Assembly: GCF_900108055.1 (NCBI RefSeq)
Contig: NZ_FNWJ01000002.1
Location: 444,382-508,381, forward strand
Source: Thermoleophilum album
GTDB taxonomy: Bacteria; Actinomycetota; Thermoleophilia; Solirubrobacterales; Thermoleophilaceae
Reading direction: 5' to 3'
DNA length: 64,000 nt
Below are positions 1 to 7,792 of the stretch, piece by piece. The position numbers and the translations under genes are program-made. The notes beneath the pieces were generated by a model. That model did not search any database. It was not told the origin of the DNA and saw only the letters and a list, made by a program, of their open reading frames with translations. Numbering within the stretch: position 1 is the stretch's first letter; every line of letters starts with the position of its first letter.

Positions 1-535
1 GCGCGATCTTCTTCTTGAGCGCGCCCGCAGCGCGCACCATTTCGTCTGGTGGCGCTGCTGCAAAGGCCTGCACGACCGCCGTGCGCCGATCCTGAGCGAT
101 CGTCGCGCCTGGCTGCGGCAGGCGCACGGAACGCACACGGCGATCGCTCAACAGCGTGCGCCGAAGCTCCCTCAGGAAGCCCACCACACGCGGGTCGTCG
201 ACGTTCGCGCGGCTGCTGGTGACGATCACCTGGAGAGCACTCGAAGACGCCCCGCCGAAGTGCTTGTCGGCGGCGTTACGAACCGCCACCGACTCGGACC
301 CTGAGGCTTCCCAGCCGGCGCCGGAGAGTGCATGCTCGGCCCGTGGTGCGAGAACGCCGAGCCCGAGCACCAACACCGCCCAGCCCGCGGCGACCAGCTT
401 GCGGCGGCGACCTGCGAGCACGCCGAGTCGACCGATCGGCCCGGCCGAATCGCGCCAGCGCTGATCGGACCCTGCCGGGGAATCCGCATGCTGACCCTGA
501 GCTATGGGCGACTGATGATCGGGCGCTCCTGACAT
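1..535 (-). CDS. MMPL/RND-family transporter, N-terminal part (cut by window edge)
   Basis: I read this by translating the minus strand from the ATG at 533-535, which follows a good ribosome-binding site (GAGGTGA). The visible 178 residues have a basic stretch, one hydrophobic segment at about residues 47-65, and then a periplasmic region with LSGAGWEASGSES and a GGASSSALQVIV stretch. Both are typical of the first extracytoplasmic loop of MMPL transporters, which export lipids or drugs by proton motive force. The rest of the gene lies left of the window, so the substrate cannot be judged. It is divergent from the SDR gene at 687. Confidence 0.8.
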   Translation of the reverse strand, partial: MSGAPDHQSPIAQGQHADSPAGSDQRWRDSAGPIGRLGVLAGRRRKLVAAGWAVLVLGLGVLAPRAEHALSGAGWEASGSESVAVRNAADKHFGGASSSALQVIVTSSRANVDDPRVVGFLRELRRTLLSDRRVRSVRLPQPGATIAQDRRTAVVQAFAAAPPDEMVRAAGALKKKIA

Positions 536-686
536 CTGCTCACCTCTCAGTTGGGGCTCGCTCTCCCTTCAGTTCGCTGGGCGGCGCACTCGGCGAAGTG
601 CTACCGCCCATCGAAGGGACGACTATACAACTGGACAGTTGGAAAGCGACAGGCGGTTTGAGAGGTCTCTCCTATGCTGTGCCTTG

Positions 687-1409
687 ATGGCAGCCGTCTC
701 AAGTGACCCGCCAAATGGCGACGGCAAGCGCACGCTCGTGATCACGGGCGCCTCGAGCGGCATCGGCGCAGCCACCGCGCGCGCCGCTCGGCAAGCTGGC
801 TGGCGGGTGATCTTGAGCGCCCGCAGCGGAGATCGCTTGGAGCGTCTGGCCGACGAGCTTGGCGGTCCGGAGGTGGCGCTACCGGTGGTGTGCGACGTGA
901 CCGACTTCGATCAGCAGCAACGGCTCGTCGAGCGCACATTGGAGCACTTCGGGCGTCTCGACGCGTTCTTCGCGAACGCCGGGTTCGGGGCTCGCCGCGG
1001 TTTTCTCGAGGAAACGCCCGAACACTGGCGGGCGATGGTCGAGACCAACGTCCTCGGTGTCGCCTACTCGATCCGCGCCGCCCTGCCCTACTTCCTAAAA
1101 CAGGGTCGCGGGCACTTTCTGGTTACGAGCTCGGTGGCGGGCCGCCGGGCCTTGCCCGGCTCGCTCTACTCGGCGACCAAGTTCGCCGTGACGGCCATCG
1201 GCGAGGCGCTGCGGCAAGAAGTTGCGGAGACCGACATCAAGGTCACCCTGATCGAGCCGGGAATGGTCGACACACCGTTTTTTGACGAGCGACCGACGGG
1301 GGCGCTCGAGGCCGACGACGTCGCGCGCTGCGTCGTCTTCGCCCTCGAGCAGCCGCCCCACGTCGATCTCAACGAGATTCTCCTGCGGCCGATTCGCCAG
1401 AAGCTCTAG
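687..1409 (+). CDS. Short-chain dehydrogenase/reductase (SDR)
   Basis: A 240-residue classical SDR, probably NAD(P)-dependent, acting on an unknown alcohol or ketone. Visible motifs are TGASSGIG at 20-27 (cofactor loop), NAG at 97-99, Asn121, and the catalytic Ser149, Tyr161 and Lys165 in YSATK. An in-frame upstream start at 639 would add 16 residues of poor SDR character, so I chose the ATG at 687, which places the Rossmann glycine motif at the usual distance. The neighbours give no pathway context. Its stop is only 11 bases from the convergent RlpA-like gene. Confidence 0.9.
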   Translation: MAAVSSDPPNGDGKRTLVITGASSGIGAATARAARQAGWRVILSARSGDRLERLADELGGPEVALPVVCDVTDFDQQQRLVERTLEHFGRLDAFFANAGFGARRGFLEETPEHWRAMVETNVLGVAYSIRAALPYFLKQGRGHFLVTSSVAGRRALPGSLYSATKFAVTAIGEALRQEVAETDIKVTLIEPGMVDTPFFDERPTGALEADDVARCVVFALEQPPHVDLNEILLRPIRQKL

Positions 1410-1420
1410 CGCTAGCCGGC

Positions 1421-2404
1421 TCAGTAGGCGACCCAGACGACACCGGTCGACCCGAAACCGAGTCGCTGCTTGAGGCCGGCAGTGAGGTCCCATTCGCGGC
1501 CCCCGACGTACGGGCCACGGTCGACCACGCGGGCGACCACCGTGCGACCACCGAACCGGAAAACCACCCGCGTGCCGCAGGGAAGCCAGCGGTGCGCGAC
1601 GCCCACCGTCGCAGGTGTCAGACGCCCACCGCAGGCGAGCCCGCCGCCGTAGAGCCCCGGTCCGTACCACGAGGCGTACGACGGTCGGTAGACGAACACT
1701 CGACCAAGCAGGCGGCTCGCGCCCCGCTCGAGGCCGCGCGCGAGCGGTTGCGCAACGATCCGTACACGCCAGACACCAGGGCCGCTCAAGCGCCCAAGCA
1801 AGCGCACCCGACCACTGCGCATCACGCGTCGGCGCCCGATCGTCGACCAACGGCCGTTGCGCGGGCGCACCTGCAGTTTCAGGGTAAGCGCGCCGGGGGT
1901 CCCGAGGCGCGCTCGTACAGCGAGTGTTCCACCACCTAGGAGATGCCGGCGACCGAGTGCCGCACGCAGTCGCACCGCGACCCGCAGTCGCTGGGGCTTC
2001 GAACGACCGATCAGCGCCGCGCCGGCGAACGAGGTCGCTCGCAGCACTCCGGAGCGCCGCGCCGACCACGTGAAGGCAAAGCCGCCGCGGGCGTTTGGAC
2101 GGACGGCGGCGATCGGCGTGAATCCGCGCGGTGGCCGCCGCTCCTCGAGTACGACCAGGTCAGCACCCGGCGCGTGGCCGCTAGCCGTGGCTGGTTGCCC
2201 GTAGACCGGTCGCCGCGGTTTAACCCTGAGTTCCAGGCCTGCTGCTGGTGTCGACGCAGCAGTTGCGGCTTCTGGGATCCCGTTCGTCAGCTGCGTCTGG
2301 TTGGCCTGCGCGGCGTAGGCAGTGCCGCCTGCGCTCGCGATCACCATCGCGAGCGCGCCGATCGCACGCCCACGCGCGCCGGCCGGGCCGGCGTTGGGGG
2401 ACAC
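1421..2404 (-). CDS. Secreted RlpA-like double-psi beta-barrel cell-wall protein
   Basis: A 327-residue protein with a GTG start, an N-terminal signal-like segment (about residues 12-32, ending in AYA) and a long basic, beta-rich middle. The C-terminal RlpA-like double-psi beta-barrel spans about residues 240-327: ASWYGPGLYGGGLACGG, LPCGTRVVFR and VVDRGPYVGGREWDLT. Such domains occur in lytic transglycosylases and resuscitation-promoting proteins that remodel peptidoglycan. The Shine-Dalgarno AAAGGAG lies 8 bases before the GTG. A c-di-AMP riboswitch lies in the leader, so expression is probably tied to c-di-AMP and turgor. Catalytic activity is inferred from the fold only. Confidence 0.85.
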   Translation of the reverse strand: MSPNAGPAGARGRAIGALAMVIASAGGTAYAAQANQTQLTNGIPEAATAASTPAAGLELRVKPRRPVYGQPATASGHAPGADLVVLEERRPPRGFTPIAAVRPNARGGFAFTWSARRSGVLRATSFAGAALIGRSKPQRLRVAVRLRAALGRRHLLGGGTLAVRARLGTPGALTLKLQVRPRNGRWSTIGRRRVMRSGRVRLLGRLSGPGVWRVRIVAQPLARGLERGASRLLGRVFVYRPSYASWYGPGLYGGGLACGGRLTPATVGVAHRWLPCGTRVVFRFGGRTVVARVVDRGPYVGGREWDLTAGLKQRLGFGSTGVVWVAY

Positions 2405-2419
2405 GAGTTGCGCTCCTTT

Positions 2420-2585
2420 CCCGGCCCTGCCTACGGAGTTAGCTGACGGGCTCGCGCGGGGCTGCCTCCTGCGCTCGCGCTACAGCCGGAACACCGGCCG
2501 ATTCGCCCCTGTACGCACAGATCGCTGAGCGATCAGCGCGGACCTTGGTTCCCCCGCCCGCTACGCCCTGGGCGCAGCGGCTCGG
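2420..2585 (-). ncRNA. ydaO-yuaA (c-di-AMP) riboswitch
   Basis: On the minus strand the leader of the RlpA-like gene contains the conserved blocks of the ydaO-yuaA class in the right order. These are GCGGGGGAACCAAGG (near 2541-2556), GGGGCGAATCGG (near 2505) and CCCGTCAGCTAACTCCGTAG (2431-2450), followed by GGC. The last block is nearly invariant in this class. The element ends about 10 bases before the Shine-Dalgarno sequence. The class binds c-di-AMP and usually switches off cell-wall hydrolase or potassium/osmolyte transport genes. Boundaries are approximate. The rest of the 352-base gap (2586-2756) shows no gene and no promoter I would defend. Confidence 0.9.
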
Positions 2586-2756
2586 CTGGGCCGCGTATGT
2601 CTTGGTCGCTTCCTTACACGACGACCCCGGGAGGCTACGGCGTAGTTGGCCGGCCAGCGTGAGGTGCGTCACATAGCGCGCTTGCGGCGTTTGCGTGCCG
2701 AACGCGACGCTTGGGGCACGCCGCGCTAGCGTTCAGGCTTTGCGTAAAAGCCTCGA

Positions 2757-4283
2757 GTGGAGGTTCCGAACGTGGTCGGTGAGCGTCTGGGTGGCCTGGA
2801 TACGGCCTTCCTTCAGATAGAGAACGAAAACGCGCACATGCACATCGGCGTGGTGCTGACTTTCGCCGGCGAAGCTCCGCGCTATGACGATTTGATCGAA
2901 GTGTTCGAGCGCCGGTTGCACCTCGTACCCCGCTACCGCCAACGTCTCCTTGCGCCGCCGCTGCCGCTCGATCGCCCACGCTGGGTTGACGACCCCCACT
3001 TCAACCTGCGCTTCCACGTCAGGCACACCGGCCTCCCGGCACCGGGCTCCGAAGAGCAACTCAAGGAGCTCGCCGCGCGCATCCTCGGCCAGCGGCTCGA
3101 CCGCGAGCGCCCGTTGTGGGAGTTCTGGCTGGTCGAGGGCCTCGAAGGTAACCGTTTCGCCGTGATCGCCAAGACGCACCACGCAGTGGTCGACGGCGTT
3201 TCCGGCGTCGACGTCGTCACGCTTTTGCTGGATGCCACGCCCGAGCCCTCCCCCACCCCGCCGCCCCCTCCTTGGCTACCGCGTCCGTTGCCGAGTCGCG
3301 CGGAGCTGTTGGTCGAATCGCTGGCCGGGCCGCTGCGGACGCCGCTCGAACTGGCCAAGGTCGCGCAACGCAGCCTGGCCCACCCCGAGGAAGTGGTTTC
3401 CGATCTAAGGCGGGGGATCGGCGGTGCGCTGGAGTTCGCGCGCGCGGCCTTTCTGCGTGGCGGTCCCCGCACCCCCTACAACGGCAAGATCGGACCCCAC
3501 CGCCGTTTCGACTGGGTGCGCTTCTCGCTCGCCGACCTTCGCGCGATCAAGGCACGCTTGGGCGGCACCGTCAACGACGTCGTGCTCGCGTGCGTCGCCG
3601 GTGCCCTTCACCACCACTTGCTGGTTCGCGGCGAACGGGTCGAGGGTGTCGAGCTAAAGACGTTGGTGCCGGTCAGCGTTCGTGCCGACGTCGAGCGGGG
3701 CGCGCTCGGCAACCGCGTGTCCCTGATGATCGCGACGCTTCCGGTGTGGTGCGCCGATCCGGCCACGCGCTTCGCAATCGTGCGCGATCAGATGGCGGCG
3801 CTCAAGGAGTCGGGGCAGGCCGTCGGTGCGAAGGTTCTCACCGAGCTCGGTGACTTCGCGCCGCCCACAATCCTCGCTCAAGCCAGCCGGCTGTTCGCGA
3901 CCCAGCGCGTCTTCAACCTGGTCGTCACGAACGTTCCCGGACCCCAGTTCCCGCTCTACATGCTCGGGCGGCGGCTGATCGACCCCTTCCCGGTGGTGCC
4001 GCTAGCTCCCGATCAGACCCTCGGCGTAGCGTTGATGAGCTACGACGGCCGCATCAACTTCGGGCTGATCGGCGACTACGACCGAATGTGGGATCTGCGC
4101 ACGCTCGCCCGCTGCGTGCGGCGGTCGATGGCCGAGCTGGCGGAAGCGGCTGGCATCGAGCTCGAGGAGCCTTCGCCCTATCCGCGACCGGAGTGGTTGG
4201 CGGAAGGCGGCGAGGGCGCCGAGGCGAAAACCGGGAGCGAAGGCCGTGGTGCGGCCCGCGGCACGAGCGACGGGATTGGATAA
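2757..4283 (+). CDS. Wax ester synthase/diacylglycerol acyltransferase (WS/DGAT)
   Basis: A 508-residue WS/DGAT-family acyltransferase. It transfers acyl groups from acyl-CoA to diacylglycerol or long-chain alcohols to make storage triacylglycerol or wax esters. The catalytic HHAVVDG is at residues 141-147, after RPLWEFWLVEG. The C-terminal half has the family NVVLACVAGAL-like stretch (VNDVVLACVAGAL) and NVPGPQFPLYMLGRRL. The start is a GTG at 2757; a second GTG at 2772 is possible. The last 40 residues are low-complexity and rich in Gly and Glu. It ends 7 bases before nadE, so the two may be cotranscribed. Confidence 0.93.
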   Translation: MEVPNVVGERLGGLDTAFLQIENENAHMHIGVVLTFAGEAPRYDDLIEVFERRLHLVPRYRQRLLAPPLPLDRPRWVDDPHFNLRFHVRHTGLPAPGSEEQLKELAARILGQRLDRERPLWEFWLVEGLEGNRFAVIAKTHHAVVDGVSGVDVVTLLLDATPEPSPTPPPPPWLPRPLPSRAELLVESLAGPLRTPLELAKVAQRSLAHPEEVVSDLRRGIGGALEFARAAFLRGGPRTPYNGKIGPHRRFDWVRFSLADLRAIKARLGGTVNDVVLACVAGALHHHLLVRGERVEGVELKTLVPVSVRADVERGALGNRVSLMIATLPVWCADPATRFAIVRDQMAALKESGQAVGAKVLTELGDFAPPTILAQASRLFATQRVFNLVVTNVPGPQFPLYMLGRRLIDPFPVVPLAPDQTLGVALMSYDGRINFGLIGDYDRMWDLRTLARCVRRSMAELAEAAGIELEEPSPYPRPEWLAEGGEGAEAKTGSEGRGAARGTSDGIG

Positions 4284-4290
4284 TCGCCGT

Positions 4291-6192
4291 GTGCGGCTTG
4301 CGCTAGCTCAATTCGACGCCGTCGTCGGTGACCTCACTGGTAACCGCGAGCGCATCGTTGCGCTCGCGCGCGACGCCGCCGGCGCGGGAGCCGAGCTCGT
4401 CGTGTACCCGGAGCTCGCACTCACCGGGTATCCGCCCGAGGACCTGTTACTCAAGACGCACTTTCTGGAGCGGGCAGCTGCCGAGCTCGAGCGTCTGGCT
4501 TGCGAGCTGCCACAAACGCTGACAGCGCTCGTCGGTGCTCCCTTGCTCGCCGACGACGTCTACAACACGGCCGCGGTGATCGCCGGCGGACGCGTGATCG
4601 CGGCACACCGCAAAATCCACCTGCCCAACTACGGGGTCTTCGACGAGCGTCGTTACTTCCGGCCGGGGACCCGTCCGTTGATCGTCGAGCTCCCCGCTGC
4701 GACGCTCGGAATCACCGTCTGCGAGGACATCTGGATTCCCGACGGCCCCCATGTCGATCAGGTGCTGGCGGGTGCCGAGGTGGTGGTCAACCTCTCGGCC
4801 TCGCCGTACCACCGCGGCAAGGGTCACGATCGCGAACGGATGCTTCGGCAGCGCGCTGCCGACATGGTCGCTTACGTGGTCTTCTGCAACTTGGTGGGTG
4901 GCCAGGACGAGCTCGTGTTCGATGGGCACTCGCTGGTCTGTGACCACCGTGGCGGCGTGGTTGCGCGGGCTGCCCAGTTCCATGAAGAGCTGTTGCTGGT
5001 CGATGTCGATCCGGCGGCGGTCCGTGCCCAACGGTTGCGCGACCCCCGCCACCGCTCGGCGGCAGCCCCGTTGATGGACGTGGCGCGCCAGGTCAGCGTC
5101 GAGCGGGTAACGGCGGCGCCGCACCGCAGCATCAGCAGCAGCACCAGGAGCAGCGGGAGCGACAGCGACACCGACAGGAGTGGCAGCAGCAGCGGCGGCG
5201 GCAGCGGCGCCCGTGACCGCAGCGAGCCGGCAGCTAAGGGGCCGACCGGGCGCTGCGCCGAGCTGCTCGGCACCGACGAGGAGATCTACCGCGCGCTCGC
5301 GCTGGGCCTGCGCGACTACGTCGAGAAGAACCGCTTCGCCAAGGTCTTGATCGGTCTCTCCGGGGGCATCGACTCGGCCTTGACGGCAGTGATTGCCGCC
5401 GACGCGCTTGGCTGCGAACGGGTCGAGCTGCTCACAATGCCCTCGCCTTACAGCTCCGAGGGCACTCGTCGCGACGCGCACGAGCTCGCCCAACGCATCG
5501 GGGCGCGCCTGCGAGAGATACCGATCACGCCAGCCATGGACGCTTTCAGCGCAATGCTGCGACCGGCTTTCGAGGGGCGGCCGCCCGACGTCACCGAGGA
5601 AAACGTTCAGGCTCGCATCCGCGGAACGCTCTTGATGGCGCTCTCCAACAAGTTCGGCTGGCTGGTCTTGACGACCGGCAACAAGTCGGAGCTGTCGGTC
5701 GGCTACGCCACTCTCTACGGCGACATGGCCGGCGGCTTCAGCGTGCTGAAGGACGTCTTCAAGACCACCGTCTACCGGCTCGCGCGCTGGCGCAACGAGC
5801 TTGCGGTGGCGCGGGGCGAGCGGCCCCCGATCCCCGAGAGCGTGATCGAGCGACCGCCAAGCGCAGAGCTGCGACCGGGCCAGCGCGACGAGGACTCGTT
5901 GCCGCCCTACGAGCTCCTCGATCGCATCCTTGAGGGCTACGTCGAACGCGATGAAGACGCTGCCGAGCTAATCGCTGCGGGTCTACCGGCGGAGACGGTG
6001 GAGCGCGTCATCGAACTCGTCGACCGCGCCGAGTACAAGCGCCGACAGGCACCACCGGGGGTGCGTGTCTCGGTGCGAGCGTTCGGCCGTGACCGGCGCC
6101 TGCCGATCACGAATCGGTACCGGCCGACTCCTGTGGAGAGTCGGCGCGAGCCGCCCCCGGCAGCTGATCGAGCGGCCGCACGGCAAGCGTGA
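4291..6192 (+). CDS. nadE: Glutamine-hydrolysing NAD+ synthetase
   Basis: A two-domain enzyme that makes NAD+ from deamido-NAD+, ATP and glutamine. The N-terminal carbon-nitrogen hydrolase domain shows the catalytic triad Glu41 (YPELALTGYPPEDL), Lys108 (HRKIHLPNYG) and Cys144 (TVCEDIW). The C-terminal synthetase domain has the ATP-binding SGGIDS motif, then TTGNKSELSVGY and GDMAGGF. I chose the GTG at 4291 because VRLALAQ begins the domain; a GTG at 4246 would overlap the previous gene by 38 bases. Between the domains is an unusual Ser/Gly/Asp/Arg-rich insertion, encoded at about 5125-5235. The 3' end overlaps the convergent thioesterase gene by 86 bases. Confidence 0.95.
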   Translation: MRLALAQFDAVVGDLTGNRERIVALARDAAGAGAELVVYPELALTGYPPEDLLLKTHFLERAAAELERLACELPQTLTALVGAPLLADDVYNTAAVIAGGRVIAAHRKIHLPNYGVFDERRYFRPGTRPLIVELPAATLGITVCEDIWIPDGPHVDQVLAGAEVVVNLSASPYHRGKGHDRERMLRQRAADMVAYVVFCNLVGGQDELVFDGHSLVCDHRGGVVARAAQFHEELLLVDVDPAAVRAQRLRDPRHRSAAAPLMDVARQVSVERVTAAPHRSISSSTRSSGSDSDTDRSGSSSGGGSGARDRSEPAAKGPTGRCAELLGTDEEIYRALALGLRDYVEKNRFAKVLIGLSGGIDSALTAVIAADALGCERVELLTMPSPYSSEGTRRDAHELAQRIGARLREIPITPAMDAFSAMLRPAFEGRPPDVTEENVQARIRGTLLMALSNKFGWLVLTTGNKSELSVGYATLYGDMAGGFSVLKDVFKTTVYRLARWRNELAVARGERPPIPESVIERPPSAELRPGQRDEDSLPPYELLDRILEGYVERDEDAAELIAAGLPAETVERVIELVDRAEYKRRQAPPGVRVSVRAFGRDRRLPITNRYRPTPVESRREPPPAADRAAARQA

Positions 6193-6565
6193 CGCGCGCG
6201 ACCGCGCACAAGCGGCCGGCGTCGTCGGTGAGGTCGACGTCCCAAACCCAGGTCGTCCTGCCACGGTGACGGACCCGCGCTTGCGCGTGCACCGTGCCTT
6301 CTGACACGGGCCGCAGGAAGCTCGTCTGGTTCGACAGTCCGACCGCGTACTTGCCTTCGCCGGTCACGGCGAGGTGCGTACTCGCCGAGCAGAGCGACTC
6401 GGCGAGCGCCGCGTAGGCACCTCCGTGGACGATTCCGAACGGTTGCCTCACGCGGTCCTCAACACGGAAGCGAGCGCGCGCCTGCTCTGGCTTGAGCTCG
6501 AGAAGCTCGAAGCCGAGCACGCCATCGAGTGTCCGACTCGGGTCGAGGGACCGTCCTTGGCGCAT
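6107..6565 (-). CDS. PaaI-type hotdog-fold thioesterase
   Basis: A 152-residue protein with the PaaI/YbdB hotdog-fold signature: GFELLELKPEQARARF, then PFGIVHGGAYAALAES with HGG on the central helix, then NQTSFLRPVSEGTVHAQARVRHRGRT split across the next strands. It probably hydrolyses an acyl-CoA or aromatic acyl-CoA thioester. I placed the start at the ATG at 6563-6565; longer upstream extensions have no family character. Its start lies only 27 bases from that of the divergent RskA-like gene. Its end overlaps nadE tail to tail. Confidence 0.82.
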   Translation of the reverse strand: MRQGRSLDPSRTLDGVLGFELLELKPEQARARFRVEDRVRQPFGIVHGGAYAALAESLCSASTHLAVTGEGKYAVGLSNQTSFLRPVSEGTVHAQARVRHRGRTTWVWDVDLTDDAGRLCAVARVTLAVRPLDQLPGAARADSPQESAGTDS

Positions 6566-6592
6566 GCCGCCGCAGGCTATCGTTCGGCCGCG

Positions 6593-7756
6593 ATGAGCGC
6601 AGGCCTCGACGGCCTCTCGGCTGAGCAGCGGGAGCTTTTGGTGCTGCTTTTGCAGCGTCGCCTCAGCTACCGGGAGGCCGGTCGGCAACTCGGGCTCTCG
6701 GAGGCGCGGGCGCGCGCTCTCGCCGAGGACGCCTTGGTGGCGCTCGCTCCGGTGACCTCGCGTGCTGTCGACCCCGAGTGGCGCAGCGACGTGGTGGACT
6801 ACTTGCTGGCGCAGCAGGACGACGTCGATGCGGAGGCAACGCGCGGTCACCTGCGTCGCGCCGAGGCGGCGCGGGCATGGGCGGCATCGGTTCTCGACGC
6901 GCTCGCGCCGTTGCTCGGGGATGAAGTACCGGAGGTGCCCGGGGTCACCGGGCGCTTGAACGGTGCCAGTGCGCGGCCAACGCCAGTCGCCCGCGGCGAA
7001 AGCGCAACCCCCAAGCAGTCGACCGCTGCGCACCGCCCCGCACCAGCGCCGAGCGCCTCGGCCACCACGCAGAGCACGCGTGCACGCCCCCGGCGGTCCC
7101 GGGCCCGCGCCGAACGTGTGCGACCCCTCGGCGGGCAAATTCGGCTCTTGCGTGAGCGCTTTGCGCGCTTGCGCACGGGTGATAGCGCCGTGCAGCTGGC
7201 GCGGCGCTCGCCACGCCTTTTGTACGCCGCCTCCGCGGTGGTGCTCGCGGTGCTTGCGCTGGCCGTTGCCGTCTGGCCGATTGGCCTCTTGCGCGGTGGC
7301 GGTAGCGAGCGACCAGGTGCCGAGGCGGCACGCCGGCCAGTCAGCAGCGCCAGAAGTGTGGCGCCGGTCGTACTTGGCTACACGCTGCTGCAACCGCCGG
7401 CCGATTCGCCCTATGCGCAGGCGCAAGTGGCTGCCAAGCGCCGGCCCGCGGGCATCGTGATCCTCGTCAGACGGGGCAACTCGCTCGAACTGAACATTCA
7501 GGCAGCCGGGCTACCGCCGTCTACGAGGCGCGAGGTGTACGAGGTGTGGCTCTACAACGACCGTCGCGACCTCCGCTCGCTCGGCGGCCAGGTAACGGAC
7601 GCGCGGGGCGACTTCGTCGGTATTGCGCGCCTGCCGCGCGACGCTGGGCGCTTCCGGTTCGTCGAGATCTCGCGCGAGGCGCTCGACGGCAACCCCGCAC
7701 ACTCCGGTCGGTCGATCCTGCGCGCGCCCCTCCCCCGGCCTCGCTCCGCCCGTTGA
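6593..7756 (+). CDS. HTH-membrane-RskA domain protein (putative anti-sigma/regulatory protein)
   Basis: A 387-residue protein with three parts. Residues 5-45 form a sigma region-4-like helix-turn-helix (LSYREAGRQLGLSEARARAL), followed by an Ala-rich helical segment. After a basic linker there is one membrane segment near 205-230. Residues about 255-385 form an RskA C-terminal domain (VYEVWLYNDRRDLRSLGGQ, FVEISREAL). RskA proteins normally carry an N-terminal zinc anti-sigma domain; here an HTH stands in its place. I recall this layout as common in Thermoleophilia, which supports the taxonomic guess. A TATCGT hexamer 9 bases before the ATG could give a leaderless transcript. The partner is unknown. 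Confidence 0.75.
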   Translation: MSAGLDGLSAEQRELLVLLLQRRLSYREAGRQLGLSEARARALAEDALVALAPVTSRAVDPEWRSDVVDYLLAQQDDVDAEATRGHLRRAEAARAWAASVLDALAPLLGDEVPEVPGVTGRLNGASARPTPVARGESATPKQSTAAHRPAPAPSASATTQSTRARPRRSRARAERVRPLGGQIRLLRERFARLRTGDSAVQLARRSPRLLYAASAVVLAVLALAVAVWPIGLLRGGGSERPGAEAARRPVSSARSVAPVVLGYTLLQPPADSPYAQAQVAAKRRPAGIVILVRRGNSLELNIQAAGLPPSTRREVYEVWLYNDRRDLRSLGGQVTDARGDFVGIARLPRDAGRFRFVEISREALDGNPAHSGRSILRAPLPRPRSAR

Positions 7757-7792
7757 CCGGCAGTGGCCGGCGCGCGAAGCCGGTCGCCGGAG

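Noticed and set aside
617-632. TATAGT-like hexamer on the minus strand upstream of the MMPL gene
   Set aside because: No acceptable -35 at 16-18 bases; not enough for a promoter call.
2439-2672. Small minus-strand open frame of 77 codons in the gap upstream of the RlpA-like gene
   Set aside because: It coincides with the riboswitch, whose conserved bases explain the sequence better, and the product has no family features.
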